Source: JBCCQH01 sp039024435 | GTDB lineage: Bacteria > Bacteroidota > Bacteroidia > J057 > JADKCL01 | Direction of reading: 5' to 3' | Assembly (NCBI GenBank): GCA_039024435.1 | Contig: JBCCQH010000092.1 | Span: 1-33,220, forward strand | DNA: 33,220 nucleotides | Shown: in pieces, positions 1-6,802 of the stretch | Position numbering within the stretch: the stretch's first letter is position 1 | Layout of the letters: every line of letters begins with the position of its first letter | Notes under the pieces: model-generated | Database searches by the model: none | The model's input: the letters and a program-made list of their open reading frames with translations, nothing else | What the model was told of the DNA's origin: nothing | Program-made: the position numbers and the translations under genes

Positions 1-1
1 A

Positions 2-154
2 AAGCTAGAAAATTTACTTCTAGAAAACTTCGGTTTTGGAGTTAAGGTACCTATCTTAAAATTACGTGAAAGTGCTAGTGGAGACTTAGCTTTTTTAGCT
101 TGGAAATTTAGGGGAGATCAATCAAGCCCAAGGGCAGTTGGATGCGGCGCTTAA
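2..154 (+). pseudogene. AT-rich open frame at left edge, cut by a probable junction
   Basis: Reading frame 2 is open from the window edge to a TAA at 152-154 and gives about 50 residues, including FGFGVKVPILKLRE. The first 120 bases are about 34% GC and third codon positions are mostly A or T, unlike the GC-rich codons of every neighbour. The translated stretch to about residue 25 looks like protein and vaguely recalls DUF1697 proteins; the part after about base 95 is in the wrong frame for the TPR sequence that follows and is probably meaningless. I read it as the inner part of a foreign gene broken by a rearrangement or an assembly join. The family guess is weak. Confidence 0.3.
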
Positions 155-413
155 ATACTTTTCCGATGGAACCAGGCTTTTCGAGGAACTCTACCAAGCA
201 AATCCCCACAATACCAATCTCCTTTGGGGACTGGTGGTATCGGATACCTGCCTGTACGATATCTACCAATCAACCGGGCAAATGGAACTCGCCAAAGCGG
301 CCCTCATCCAGGCCGAGCAAAACTGTCTCCAATTGCTTGAGGTTGCCGATTTGCCCAAGTATTGGAGGGAACTCATCTACATCCAAACCCAAAAAGCCCG
401 GCTTCCCGATTGA
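99..413 (+). CDS. 3' fragment of a tetratricopeptide (TPR) repeat protein
   Basis: The frame is open from 99 (after a TAG at 96-98) to the TGA at 411-413. It reads as helical TPR material: a repeat ending in LGEINQAQGQLDAALKYF, then a helix with LFEELYQANPHN, then LYDIYQSTGQMELAKAAL. The alternation of A/G/L/Y positions is that of paired TPR helices, which serve as protein-protein interaction scaffolds. The N-terminal repeats are absent and no good ATG exists; TTG at 138 is the only formal start. With the AT-rich sequence just upstream this looks like the tail of a longer TPR protein whose 5' part was lost. The specific partner or role cannot be told. Confidence 0.55.
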   Translation, partial: LGNLGEINQAQGQLDAALKYFSDGTRLFEELYQANPHNTNLLWGLVVSDTCLYDIYQSTGQMELAKAALIQAEQNCLQLLEVADLPKYWRELIYIQTQKARLPD

Positions 414-500
414 CTCCCGCCCGTCACCCCAAGTCCCCTGTGCAAAAATCCCTTTCCTATTTTCCGCCATTCCTATAACTTTGCTGAAATTGATAAGATA

Positions 501-506
501 AGGAGG
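501..506 (+). promoter_or_regulatory. Shine-Dalgarno site of nuoE
   Basis: AGGAGG lies 6 nt before the GTG at 513. A perfect Shine-Dalgarno site is uncommon among the genes of this window, as usual for Bacteroidota, and it decides in favour of the GTG start. Confidence 0.7.
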
Positions 507-512
507 AAGACT

Positions 513-1067
513 GTGTCCGAGAACGGAGTTGACAAGCAAGAATTTACTTTTACCGACGCGGAACTCGCTGAGGTCAATCGGCACCTCGCCAAATATCCCG
601 ATCCCAAGTCGGCCGTGATGCCCACGCTGTGGATTGCGCAAAACAAGTGGGGCTGGCTCTCTCAGGGGGCCATGGAACTCGTCGCCGAAACCCTCAACCT
701 CGCCTACGCCCACGTGTACGGAGTCGCGACCTTCTACACCCAGTACTACAAGAAGCCGGTGCCCAAGTACGTCATTGACCTGTGTACCTGTTTTGCCTGT
801 GGGGAACTCGGGGGCGATGAATGCCTCGAACACGGCAAGGCCATCACCGAAGCCGACGACAAAGGCTACAGCGCCGACGGCCTGTTCTACTGGCGCCACG
901 CCGAATGCCTCGGATCCTGCGATACCGGACCCATGTGCCAGGTCACGAACAAGCACTACGTCCACAACCTCAACAAGGAAAAAATCGAACAACTGGTCGC
1001 CGATCTCCGGGCGGGTGATGTCCCCGCCTTTGTGAGCATCCCCCTGTCCGACCAATCGAATCTCTAA
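513..1067 (+). CDS. nuoE: NADH-quinone oxidoreductase subunit E (NuoE, 2Fe-2S)
   Basis: NuoE is the 24-kDa thioredoxin-like [2Fe-2S] subunit of the peripheral (NADH-binding) arm of respiratory complex I, on the cytoplasmic side of the membrane. The 184-residue product has the helical N-terminal half (with AVMPTLWIAQNKWGW, HVYGVATFYTQY) and the ferredoxin fold with the expected ligands: C91 and C96 (C-x4-C) and C132 and C136 (in ECLGSCDTGP, C-x3-C). Length is normal or slightly long. The GTG start has a perfect Shine-Dalgarno site 6 nt upstream. It is followed 9 nt later by carA rather than by nuoF, its usual neighbour and structural partner, so the gene is detached from the rest of the nuo set here. 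Identification is firm. Confidence 0.93.
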   Translation: MSENGVDKQEFTFTDAELAEVNRHLAKYPDPKSAVMPTLWIAQNKWGWLSQGAMELVAETLNLAYAHVYGVATFYTQYYKKPVPKYVIDLCTCFACGELGGDECLEHGKAITEADDKGYSADGLFYWRHAECLGSCDTGPMCQVTNKHYVHNLNKEKIEQLVADLRAGDVPAFVSIPLSDQSNL

Positions 1068-1076
1068 CGCGACACC

Positions 1077-2195
1077 ATGAAATATCAGGATCGTACCAAG
1101 GCCGTCTTGCTTCTGTCAGACGGCTCTTTTTATGAAGGCTACAGCATCGGTAAGGTGGGCACGACCACCGGCGAAATCTGCTTCAATACCGGCATGACCG
1201 GCTACCAGGAGATCTACACCGACCCCTCGTATTACGGCCAGATCATGGTCAATACCCACACCCACATCGGGAACTACGGGGTGGCCGACGCCGAAATGGA
1301 AAGCGATTCGGTGAAGATTGCCGGCCTGATTGTGCGCAACTTTTCCTACCTGCATTCGCGCAAACTTTCGGACGGTTCGCTGCAATCCTACCTGGAAGAA
1401 AACAACATCGTCGGGATTTCCGACCTCGATACCCGGCAACTGGTGCGGGACATCCGGGATAAGGGGGCGATGAACGTGGTGATCTCCTCGGAAGTGTTCG
1501 AAAAGGAAGAATTGCGCGCGCTGCTCGACCAGTGTCCCGCCATGGAGGGACTGGAACTGGCCTCGAAGGTGACCTGCGCCGAACCCTACTTCGCGGGCGA
1601 TCCCGAAGCACCGTTCCGCGTGGCGGCTTTGGACCTGGGTATCAAGCGGACGATTTTGAAATCGCTGGCCGCCCGGGGCTGCTACATCAAGGTCTTCCCC
1701 GCGCCGACCCCCTTCGAAGCCATGGCCGAGTTTCAGCCCGACGGCTTTTTCCTCTCCAATGGACCCGGGGATCCCGCCGCGATGCCCTACGCCGTGGAGA
1801 CCACCCGGAAGCTGCTGGACCGCGACAAGCCGGTCTTTGGCATCTGCCTGGGCCACCAAATGATCTGTCTCGCCCTGGGCCTCAGCACCTACAAGATGCA
1901 CCACGGCCACCGCGGAATCAACCATCCGGTCCTGAACCGGGTCACCGGACGCAGCGAAATCACTTCCCAGAACCACGGCTTTGTGGTGTCCCTGGAAGAC
2001 GCCGAAAAATCGGATCGGGTGGAGGTCACCCACGTCCACCTCAACGACAATACCCTCGCCGGCATCAAAGTGGTGGGCAAAGACGCATTTTCCGTCCAAT
2101 ACCACCCGGAAGCGTCCCCGGGACCGCACGACAGCCGCTACCTCTTCGATGACTTCATCGGGATGATGCAGGCCCAGCGCACCGTACCGGCATGA
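1077..2195 (+). CDS. carA: Carbamoyl-phosphate synthase small (glutaminase) subunit
   Basis: CarA hydrolyses glutamine and channels ammonia to CarB, which makes carbamoyl phosphate for pyrimidine and arginine synthesis in the cytoplasm. The 372-residue protein has the small-subunit N-terminal domain (residues 8-150, with GEICFNTGMTGYQEI) and a class I glutamine amidotransferase domain (about 180-365). The nucleophile is C257 in GICLGHQM and the His/Glu pair is H343 and E345 in QYHPEASPGP, so the triad is complete. Length matches the family. The ATG at 1077 follows nuoE by 9 nt. The 3' end overlaps the next small gene by ATGA. carB is not in the window. Very sure. Confidence 0.97.
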   Translation: MKYQDRTKAVLLLSDGSFYEGYSIGKVGTTTGEICFNTGMTGYQEIYTDPSYYGQIMVNTHTHIGNYGVADAEMESDSVKIAGLIVRNFSYLHSRKLSDGSLQSYLEENNIVGISDLDTRQLVRDIRDKGAMNVVISSEVFEKEELRALLDQCPAMEGLELASKVTCAEPYFAGDPEAPFRVAALDLGIKRTILKSLAARGCYIKVFPAPTPFEAMAEFQPDGFFLSNGPGDPAAMPYAVETTRKLLDRDKPVFGICLGHQMICLALGLSTYKMHHGHRGINHPVLNRVTGRSEITSQNHGFVVSLEDAEKSDRVEVTHVHLNDNTLAGIKVVGKDAFSVQYHPEASPGPHDSRYLFDDFIGMMQAQRTVPA

Positions 2196-2566
2196 GTTGG
2201 CACATCACGGTGTACCCGATGGCGGTGCGCCAGCACCATGAGTCGCTGGGCGGCGAGTCCGCCCGCAACCAGTACTTCGAAGCGTACGAAGAACTGCCCA
2301 AATTTTCCGCGGCGGAGACGCAGGCGATCCGGGAACACGTTCAGGAACGGGGTTACCGCTACGATTCGGCGGAGGGGAGCTACGTCCACCAGGAGGAGGA
2401 GCGTGCGACGGCGATGCTTACCGACCACGCAGTCTATTTCATGGGGAAAGGCGGGGATGCCATCATGGAAATTTCGATGACCTCGGGGGAATTTACCTAC
2501 CACTACGCCTTGCCGGAAGGCGCCTTTGCGGTGTGGGACAAGCAGGATGCTGCCTGGCGCGTGTGA
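2192..2566 (+). CDS. Small unknown protein translationally coupled to carA
   Basis: I do not recognise this 124-residue protein. Its ATG overlaps the carA stop as ATGA (2192-2195), the classic sign of translational coupling, so it is probably made together with CarA. It is soluble, acidic and has no signal peptide or membrane segment. The middle (residues about 35-70) is Glu-rich and likely helical, and the C-terminal half (LTDHAVYFMGKGGDAIMEIS, then GEFTYHYALPEGAFAVWD) reads like a small beta-rich domain. Codon use matches carA. No function is assigned. It could be a housekeeping accessory unrelated to pyrimidine synthesis. Confidence 0.75.
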   Translation: MSWHITVYPMAVRQHHESLGGESARNQYFEAYEELPKFSAAETQAIREHVQERGYRYDSAEGSYVHQEEERATAMLTDHAVYFMGKGGDAIMEISMTSGEFTYHYALPEGAFAVWDKQDAAWRV

Positions 2567-2578
2567 AGCTGGGGCCTA

Positions 2579-2742
2579 AGAGGCTGTTCTAATTTAATCC
2601 TGCGATTTTGCTATGGCATCTTTTTCCGCCCCTCTTCAGCTATTTTCTCGCCCATAGCTTTGTCTATGGACGCAAAAATGAGCTTCGACGGACAAAAAAA
2701 TCTGCACTAGCAAATTTCACAAACCAATTTTAAACAGCCTCT
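2579..2742. repeat. Foldback (MITE-like) repeat, copy A
   Basis: A ~160-bp element bounded by perfect 10-bp inverted ends AGAGGCTGTT (2579-2588) and AACAGCCTCT (2733-2742). Its reverse complement matches copy B at 19826-19986 along the whole length at roughly 80% by eye. Almost the entire element can fold back on itself: the arms pair imperfectly from the ends through TTTGCTA/TAGCAAA to an apical hairpin (CCATAG and CTATGG at about 2653-2670). It has no coding capacity. It fills the space between two convergent genes, and its right end provides the last two bases of the TAG stop of the - strand acetyltransferase. It may act as a two-way terminator. A cognate transposase is not visible. Confidence 0.8.
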
Positions 2743-3190
2743 AAAGCCCGACTTCGTACATTAAATAGTGACTTTGTTCCATGCCGAGTGCCTCGTAGAC
2801 CTGTTGCGCGCTCGCATTTTCTTTGTCCACGTACAGCCGGACTTCCTTGACGTTTTTGCGGCGGGCGTCGTTGAGGATGTAGTCGTACATCTGCCGGAAA
2901 ACTCCCCGGTTGCGGTGTTCCGGGCGAATGTACACACTCTGGAACCACCACATCGTGCCGTTGCGCCAATCGCTCCACTCAAACGTGATCATGAGATTGC
3001 CCGCGATGCGGCCATCTTGCTCGGCAATCAGGTAAAAACCCTTGTGTGGATCCATGAGCACGGCCATCAGCCCGGCTTCAATCGTTGCGCGGTCCAGTTC
3101 GCGTTGTTCGGTTTCCAGGGCCATCGCCTGGTTGTGGTCGGCGAGGATGGCGAGATCGGGCAATAGGGCTTTGCGGAGGGTGTAAGACAT
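2741..3190 (-). CDS. GNAT family N-acetyltransferase
   Basis: This cytoplasmic acyltransferase uses acetyl-CoA; the acceptor cannot be told. The 149-residue product starts MSYTLRKALLPDLAILADHN, the usual beta1-alpha1 opening of GNAT proteins, so I chose the ATG at 3188-3190 rather than upstream codons, which would add about 80 residues of low-complexity non-GNAT sequence. The central strands (FYLIAEQDGRIAGNLMI) lead to motif A (SVYIRPEHRNRGVFRQMY, about 88-105), which holds the pyrophosphate-binding R-x-x-G-x-x loop, followed by the C-terminal VRLYVDKENASAQQVYEALG segment (motif B). Its stop codon abuts foldback repeat copy A. It is a single gene, convergent with the carA-linked gene. Confidence 0.9.
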   Translation of the reverse strand: MSYTLRKALLPDLAILADHNQAMALETEQRELDRATIEAGLMAVLMDPHKGFYLIAEQDGRIAGNLMITFEWSDWRNGTMWWFQSVYIRPEHRNRGVFRQMYDYILNDARRKNVKEVRLYVDKENASAQQVYEALGMEQSHYLMYEVGL

Positions 3191-3545
3191 GGCGTTGGAG
3201 GATTTTATCGAAGATAAGGCAAGGCAGGAGGAAGGGCAATACGGCGGCGGAAAAAACCCGGGCCGGCGGCGGTGGATGCCGAAACTTTCCGACTTGAACG
3301 GTCCGGTGGTCCGGGTGCCGCGCATCTGCGGGGAGGAGCGGAGCACAGCCGCGCGGAAAACCGGCGAAGACTCCCCATTTGGTGGTTGAGCCGCCGGGTT
3401 AACGTAAATTTTACAATAAATCTCGTTTCCGATCACGAATTCGGCCCCAATTGTGCATAAATCGGCCTTCCCCCGGAATTGTTTTTTGTATTTTCGCAGC
3501 GGAATCCAATCCTTCTGTAGACTTAACTTTCAACTTTGCACACCC
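3191..3545. other. Spacer between divergent GNAT and enolase genes
   Basis: About 355 bp without a credible gene. It must carry the promoters of the divergent acetyltransferase and enolase genes. AT-rich sequence at 3405-3445 and 3480-3540 fits a promoter region, but I see no clean TTTG/TAnnTTTG pair. Open frames here are short, Arg/Gly-rich and unlike real proteins. Confidence 0.5.
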
Positions 3546-4832
3546 ATGAGCATCATTGTAGATATCCACGCCAGAGAAATCCTTGATTCCCGCGGCAACC
3601 CCACGATTGAAGTGGAGGTCATGACCGAGGAAGGGTCCGTCGGCCGCGCTGCGGTACCTTCCGGAGCCTCGACCGGGGCCTACGAGGCGATTGAATTGCG
3701 GGACGGCGACCAGAACCGTTACAATGGCAAAGGCGTGCTCAAGGCCGTCGACAATGTCAACGAAAAGATCGCGCCGGAACTCGTGGGATTGGATTCGCTG
3801 GACCAGCCCTTCATCGATCAGACCATGATCGAACTGGACGGCACCCCGAACAAGGCCACTCTGGGGGCAAATGCGATCCTGGGGGTTTCCCTGGCCACGG
3901 CCCGGGCGGCCGCCATCAGCCTGGGCCTGCCCCTGTACCGCTATCTGGGCGGCGCCAATGCGCGCATCCTTCCGGTGCCGATGATGAACATCCTCAATGG
4001 AGGGTCGCACGCCGACAATTCGGTGGACATCCAGGAGTTCATGGTCATGCCGGTCAAGGCCACGAGTTTTCGCCAGGGGCTGCGCATGGGGGCTGAGGTC
4101 TTCCACGCGCTCAAAGGCGTCCTGAAGAGCCAGGGACTCAGCACCAATGTCGGGGACGAAGGCGGCTTCGCGCCGAACCTGCCTTCGAATGAGGCCGCGC
4201 TGCAGACCGTCGTCCAGGCCATCGAAAAGGCCGGTTACCGGCCCGGGGAAGACCTGTTCATCGCCCTCGATGCGGCCAGCACCGAGTTCTACGATGAAGA
4301 TTCGAAGAAGTACGTGTTTAAGAAATCCACCGGGGACGAGCTGACGTCCTCAGAATTGGTCGGTTACTGGAAAGAGTGGGCGAGCAAGTATCCGATTGTT
4401 TCGATCGAAGATGGCCTGGCCGAGGACGACTGGGACGGGTGGAAGGAACTCACCGACGCCATCGGCGACGAAGTACAAATCGTCGGGGATGACCTCTTCG
4501 TCACGAATGTCGAGCGCCTGGGGCGGGGAATCAAGGGCGGCATCGCCAATTCGATCCTGGTCAAGGTGAACCAGATCGGCACCCTGACCGAAACGATGGA
4601 AGCGGTGAGCCTCGCGACCCGTTCCAGCTACACTTCGGTGATCAGCCACCGGAGTGGCGAGACGGCGGACCACTTCATCGCCGACCTCGCCGTCGCCCTG
4701 AATGCCGGCCAAATCAAAACGGGCTCGGCTTCGCGCAGCGACCGGATTGCCAAGTACAATCAGTTGCTCCGCATCGAAGAACACTTGGAAGAGGCCGCGC
4801 GCTACGGCGCGGAAATATTCAAATACATTTAA
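3546..4832 (+). CDS. eno: Enolase (phosphopyruvate hydratase)
   Basis: Enolase interconverts 2-phosphoglycerate and phosphoenolpyruvate in glycolysis and gluconeogenesis, with two Mg2+ per subunit. The 428-residue product begins MSIIVDIHAREILDSRGNPT, the standard enolase N-terminus; the frame stays open 31 codons upstream but that extension is not enolase-like, so ATG 3546 is the start. Visible landmarks are GANAILGVSLATARAAA, MMNILNGGSHADNSVDIQEF, the catalytic acid in GDEGGFAPN (E205), metal ligands in IVGDDLFVTN, the catalytic base in KVNQIGTLTE (about K340) and SHRSGETAD. Length is normal. It is followed 49 nt later by the FtsB-like gene, a neighbour arrangement also known in proteobacteria such as Vibrio. 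Very sure. Confidence 0.98.
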   Translation: MSIIVDIHAREILDSRGNPTIEVEVMTEEGSVGRAAVPSGASTGAYEAIELRDGDQNRYNGKGVLKAVDNVNEKIAPELVGLDSLDQPFIDQTMIELDGTPNKATLGANAILGVSLATARAAAISLGLPLYRYLGGANARILPVPMMNILNGGSHADNSVDIQEFMVMPVKATSFRQGLRMGAEVFHALKGVLKSQGLSTNVGDEGGFAPNLPSNEAALQTVVQAIEKAGYRPGEDLFIALDAASTEFYDEDSKKYVFKKSTGDELTSSELVGYWKEWASKYPIVSIEDGLAEDDWDGWKELTDAIGDEVQIVGDDLFVTNVERLGRGIKGGIANSILVKVNQIGTLTETMEAVSLATRSSYTSVISHRSGETADHFIADLAVALNAGQIKTGSASRSDRIAKYNQLLRIEEHLEEAARYGAEIFKYI

Positions 4833-4881
4833 TTCCCAATTCCCCGTAGCAGAATTTCATTTCGTTAGAAATCAGAAATCC

Positions 4882-5175
4882 ATGAACAACTTGAAGCGCT
4901 ATCTCAAAGTATTTAAGAACTTTTACCTTGTCGTGGGGGGAGCGGCCTTGGTGTGGATGTTGTTTTTTGATCGGTACAATGTCGTAGCGCGGATCGAAAC
5001 TCAGGTACGCATCGGGCAACTTGAAAGTGATCTGGATTTCTACCAGCAGGAAAAGGGCCGCATCGAAGAGGCCCGCTCGGTCCTGGAAAATAGTCCTCAA
5101 GAACTCGAAAAGTACGCCCGCGAGGAGTTCCGCATGAAAAAGGACAACGAAGATTTGTTCATCCTGACGGAATGA
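4882..5175 (+). CDS. FtsB/DivIC-family cell division protein
   Basis: This 97-residue bitopic membrane protein has a short cytoplasmic N-terminus, one membrane segment (about residues 13-29, NFYLVVGGAALVWMLFF) and a periplasmic coiled coil (about 32-70, rich in E/Q/L heptads), ending in a conserved-looking EKYAREEFRMKKDNEDLF. That is the layout of septum formation initiator (FtsB/DivIC) proteins, which join FtsL and FtsQ in the divisome. The ATG at 4882 puts the membrane segment where the family has it; the frame is open further upstream into enolase but that part is a shadow. Linkage behind enolase supports the call. Whether to name it ftsB or divIC is open. Confidence 0.9.
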   Translation: MNNLKRYLKVFKNFYLVVGGAALVWMLFFDRYNVVARIETQVRIGQLESDLDFYQQEKGRIEEARSVLENSPQELEKYAREEFRMKKDNEDLFILTE

Positions 5176-5180
5176 AATAC

Positions 5181-5493
5181 AATTTTCAATGGGGCTTCGT
5201 GTGTGGGTGAAGCCCCCATTGACGATCTACTCATTGTCTTGTTTGCGGCAAGGATGGGAGGGACCTGGGTTGCGTGGAGCCGCCTGGCGGGCGCAACGGA
5301 GCAGCGCGAACTCCCGGAACAGCCTGGTGCTGGCGCGTCCGAGCGCGTCAGGAGCTGCCCCCCACGAAGAATTATCCCTGAAAAATTTCCAATTTTCAAT
5401 GGGCGCTGCATTTGAGGGTGAGAAGAAAATGCAGGAAGTTACGCGTAGCGTGAATTGAAAATTTCCCCATCGAAAACCCCCTCATTGAAAATT
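5181..5493. repeat. Convergent spacer with repeated AATTTTCAATGGG motif and hairpins
   Basis: This ~300-bp gene-free spacer lies between convergent genes. AATTTTCAATGGG occurs at 5181-5193 and 5391-5403, and the inverse CATTGAAAATT occurs at 5483-5493, where it overlaps the end of the cytochrome b5-like gene. A perfect 8-bp hairpin, CTGCATTT (5406-5413) with AAATGCAG (5427-5434), lies inside, and ACGC/GCGT pair at 5441-5451. Short open frames here look random. The piece may be a remnant of a palindromic element and may end transcription from both sides. Confidence 0.5.
5187..5221 (+). terminator. Hairpin after the FtsB-like gene
   Basis: CAATGGGGCTTC (5187-5198) can pair with GAAGCCCCCATTG (5209-5221) with a single bulged C and a 10-nt loop, starting 12 nt after the stop. 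There is no clear T-run after it, so it may be a weak terminator or an RNA-stability hairpin. Confidence 0.5.
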
Positions 5494-5739
5494 CTCTAAC
5501 TGGCCGATTATTATGAATTTTTTGAAGACTTGCGCGGTGTGGGGAGCATCGCGGAGTTCCTCGGTCAGGTCTTGTCCCGCCCAGTGTTGGTAGTGGCGCC
5601 CGCGGCGCCAGAGCCTACTTTCGGTGACGTCGTAAATGATGCCCCGGTAACTGACCCAGATTTCGTCCCGGTCCTGGCCGTTGCGCAGGGCGACTTGGGA
5701 TCGGGTATAGGTGGGAAGCGGGGCGATTTCCTCAGCCAT
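5482..5739 (-). CDS. Small cytochrome b5-like heme-binding protein
   Basis: An 85-residue protein made only of a cytochrome b5-like heme/steroid-binding domain. The typical elements are EIWVSYRGIIYDVTESRLW, then HYQHWAGQDLTEEL and DAPH, in which the two histidine regions would provide the axial heme ligands. No signal peptide or anchor is seen, so it is likely cytoplasmic and may shuttle electrons or bind heme. The ATG at 5737-5739 lies only 3 nt after the stop of asd, so the two are surely co-transcribed. The 3' end carries one of the inverted CATTGAAAATT motifs. The domain call is good; the physiological partner is unknown. Confidence 0.85.
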   Translation of the reverse strand: MAEEIAPLPTYTRSQVALRNGQDRDEIWVSYRGIIYDVTESRLWRRGRHYQHWAGQDLTEELRDAPHTAQVFKKFIIIGQLENFQ

Positions 5740-5742
5740 GGC

Positions 5743-6735
5743 TCAGGCCGGCAGTCGGCGTTCGCGGACGAGGTACTGGGCGATTTGCACGGCGTTGGTG
5801 GCGGCACCTTTGCGGAGGTTGTCGGCGACGACCCAAAGGTTGAGGGCACGCGGATGGGAGAGGTCTCGCCGGATGCGTCCCACGAAGACTTCATTGCGGC
5901 CGTGGACCTGGCGTGGTGTGGGGTAAGAGAGGTGACCGGGATCGTCCTGGACAATGAGCCCCGGAGCTCCGTGCAAGACCGCGCGCACTTCTTCGAGGTC
6001 GTACTCCTGGTCAAATTCGACGTTGACCGCTTCGGAGTGCCCCCCCATGACGGGGACCCGAACGGCGGTAGCGGAGATCGCCAGGTCGGGGGCGGCGAGG
6101 ATTTTGCGGGTCTCGTGGACGAGTTTCATTTCTTCCCGGGTGTAATCGTTGTCCTGGAAGGTATCGCAGTGGGGCAGACAGTTCAGGTCGATCACGGAGG
6201 GGTAGGCTTTTTTGCCCTCTACTCCCGAACGCTCATCCATGAGTTGCTGCAGGGCGTCTTTGCCCGTGCCGGTGACACTCTGGTAGGTGCTGATGAGCAG
6301 GCGACGGATCCCAAAGCGGCGGTGCAGGGGGGCCAGCGCCACGACCAGTTGGATGGTGCTGCAATTGGGATTGGCGATGATTTTATGGCCGTTCAGCGTG
6401 GCGGCATTTACCTCGGGAACGATCAAGGGCACCTCTGCTTCCATGCGCCAGGCCGATGAATTGTCGATCACCGTGGTGCCGACTTCGGCGAAGCGAGGCG
6501 CGTGGGTGCGGCTCACCGAACCTCCCGCTGAGAAGAGGGCCACGTGCGGTCGCTGGGCAATCGCATCGTCCATCGAAGTGACGGTCCATTCTCCCGCGCG
6601 GAACTGAACCTTTTGCCCGACGGAACGTGCCGAAGCCACCGGAATCAGTTCGGAGACCGGGAAGCTTTCTTCCTCCAAAACCTTCAGCATTTCGCGGCCC
6701 ACCAGGCCGGTGGCGCCGACTACGGCTACTTTCAT
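5743..6735 (-). CDS. asd: Aspartate-semialdehyde dehydrogenase
   Basis: Asd reduces aspartyl phosphate to aspartate semialdehyde with NADPH, the branch point to lysine/diaminopimelate, threonine and methionine. The 330-residue product has the nucleotide-binding start MKVAVVGATGLVGREML, SAGGSVS, the nucleophile C125 in ANPNCSTIQ, SVTGTGKDAL, and the catalytic region around R226 and H233 (RVPVMGGHSEAV). Length is normal for the bacterial short form. The ATG at 6733-6735 gives the expected N-terminus exactly. It leads a two-gene unit with the cytochrome b5-like gene and is divergent from the lamin-tail gene. Very sure. Confidence 0.97.
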   Translation of the reverse strand: MKVAVVGATGLVGREMLKVLEEESFPVSELIPVASARSVGQKVQFRAGEWTVTSMDDAIAQRPHVALFSAGGSVSRTHAPRFAEVGTTVIDNSSAWRMEAEVPLIVPEVNAATLNGHKIIANPNCSTIQLVVALAPLHRRFGIRRLLISTYQSVTGTGKDALQQLMDERSGVEGKKAYPSVIDLNCLPHCDTFQDNDYTREEMKLVHETRKILAAPDLAISATAVRVPVMGGHSEAVNVEFDQEYDLEEVRAVLHGAPGLIVQDDPGHLSYPTPRQVHGRNEVFVGRIRRDLSHPRALNLWVVADNLRKGAATNAVQIAQYLVRERRLPA

Positions 6736-6750
6736 TCGTTCACCAAAGTT

Positions 6751-6758
6751 TAAGTTTG
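6751..6758 (+). promoter_or_regulatory. Candidate -7 promoter box of the lamin-tail gene
   Basis: TAAGTTTG matches the Bacteroidota sigma consensus TAnnTTTG exactly and lies 44 nt before the ATG at 6803. I see no clean TTTG box at the matching upstream distance, so this is a candidate only. Confidence 0.3.
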
Positions 6759-6802
6759 AATTGCCTGTATAATTATTAAATTATGAGCTAAATATACGGA
6801 AA

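Noticed and set aside
5530..6459. 309-codon + strand frame
   Set aside because: Antisense to asd and the cytochrome b5-like gene, both of which have complete active-site motifs.
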